Positions 63,747-64,000 of a DNA stretch of 64,000 nucleotides are shown piece after piece. Both the position numbers and the translations under genes were made by a program. Below the pieces are notes generated by a model. That model searched no databases. It worked only from the letters and a program-made list of their open reading frames with translations, and was not told the DNA's origin. The first letter of the stretch is position 1. Each line of letters opens with the position of its first letter. Source of the stretch: Dongia rigui. Lineage in GTDB: Bacteria; Pseudomonadota; Alphaproteobacteria; Dongiales; Dongiaceae. Location: positions 1 through 64,000 of the forward strand of contig NZ_JAXCLX010000005.1 in assembly GCF_034044635.1 (NCBI RefSeq), read 5' to 3'.

Positions 63747-64000
63747 CGCCCCAATTTGGGCTGCAGCCCGGCCGGGCGCAAGGGCCGGCGATGCCGCAGA
63801 TAGGCGCTGGCCGTGACATATCCGATACCTGCCATGACCAGCGCCCAGGGAAGCGCGCCCAGCCACAAGGTGAGGCCCCAATCACCAAGGACCCGCGTCA
63901 GCCGCTCCAGCCAGGAAATGTCGGCGGCCTGCAGCGATGCAAAGGCCGTGCGAAAACTCTGAAAGTTCATCAGCTCACCGGGGCCATCCTGCAGCAATCG
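63743..64000 (-). CDS. DUF2062 membrane protein (copy 3), C-terminal part, cut by window edge
   Basis: Only the last 85 codons are inside the window and the gene continues past position 64000. They contain WLERLTRVLGDWGLTLWLGA and LPWALVMAGIGYVTASAYLR, which align with the C-terminal helix pair of copies 1 and 2 (DWG.T...G.LPWA). Its TGA overlaps the ATG of copy 2 by 4 bp, so two DUF2062 genes are directly coupled. Confidence 0.75.
   Translation of the reverse strand, partial: RLLQDGPGELMNFQSFRTAFASLQAADISWLERLTRVLGDWGLTLWLGALPWALVMAGIGYVTASAYLRHRRPLRPAGLQPKLGR

Overview
The window is a GC-rich chromosomal segment of an alphaproteobacterium, most probably of the Rhodospirillales or a close relative; I cannot fix the genus. 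This rests on the S10-spc-alpha ribosomal super-operon in the alphaproteobacterial order (secY-adk-rpsM-rpsK-rpoA-rplQ, no rpsD), a mitochondrial-type ATP12 F1-assembly chaperone, class I PHA synthase, the hom-glpX-recJ order and short palindromic intergenic repeats of a kind common in this class. No phage, insertion sequence, CRISPR array or rRNA gene was seen. There is one tRNA, tRNA-Leu(GAG).

Region by region. 1-14462: the end of tuf, then 22 ribosomal protein genes from rpsJ to rplO, secY and adk, a near-consensus promoter, rpsM-rpsK-rpoA-rplQ and a strong intrinsic terminator. Three intercistronic gaps here (before secY, rpoA and rplQ) hold perfect or near-perfect hairpins without T-tracts. 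14526-22825: a housekeeping run of Do-type protease, RarA, an isochorismatase-like protein, RluC, a HAD phosphatase, an AsmA-family protein and ATP12. 22953-28226: propionyl-CoA carboxylase (pccB, pccA), acylphosphatase, an atypical SDR, and convergent lipB. 28352-32327: tRNA-Leu, NADP malic enzyme and MgtE.

32488-47531 is mostly accessory metabolism: isovaleryl-CoA dehydrogenase, a DUF1272 zinc-ribbon-like protein, RidA, an SDR, a 2-hydroxychromene-2-carboxylate isomerase homologue, an M20 deacylase, a cupin, a Sel1-repeat protein, an AruI-like ThDP decarboxylase, an AEC transporter, a CocE/NonD hydrolase, an Asp/Glu-racemase family protein, DadA and several small secreted proteins of unknown function. 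Together they suggest use of amino acids and their keto or amide derivatives as carbon and nitrogen sources.

47538-58171: a GT2 glycosyltransferase and a TetR regulator, divergent across a perfect 24-bp palindrome from an EF-G-like GTPase; a Gdt1-family (UPF0016) transporter preceded by a sequence matching the yybP-ykoY manganese riboswitch; phaC divergent from an OmpA-family lipoprotein; then hom and glpX. 58195-64000: a palindromic repeat, recJ, an orphan gene, and a gamma-glutamylputrescine-synthetase-like gene embedded among three DUF2062 membrane-protein genes, the last cut by the window edge.

The observations most worth following are the riboswitch and its possible expression platform, the composite palindromic repeats whose hairpin stems covary between copies, the TetR/EF-G-like divergent unit, an isochorismatase-like protein with Ser in place of the catalytic Cys, and the DUF2062 cluster.
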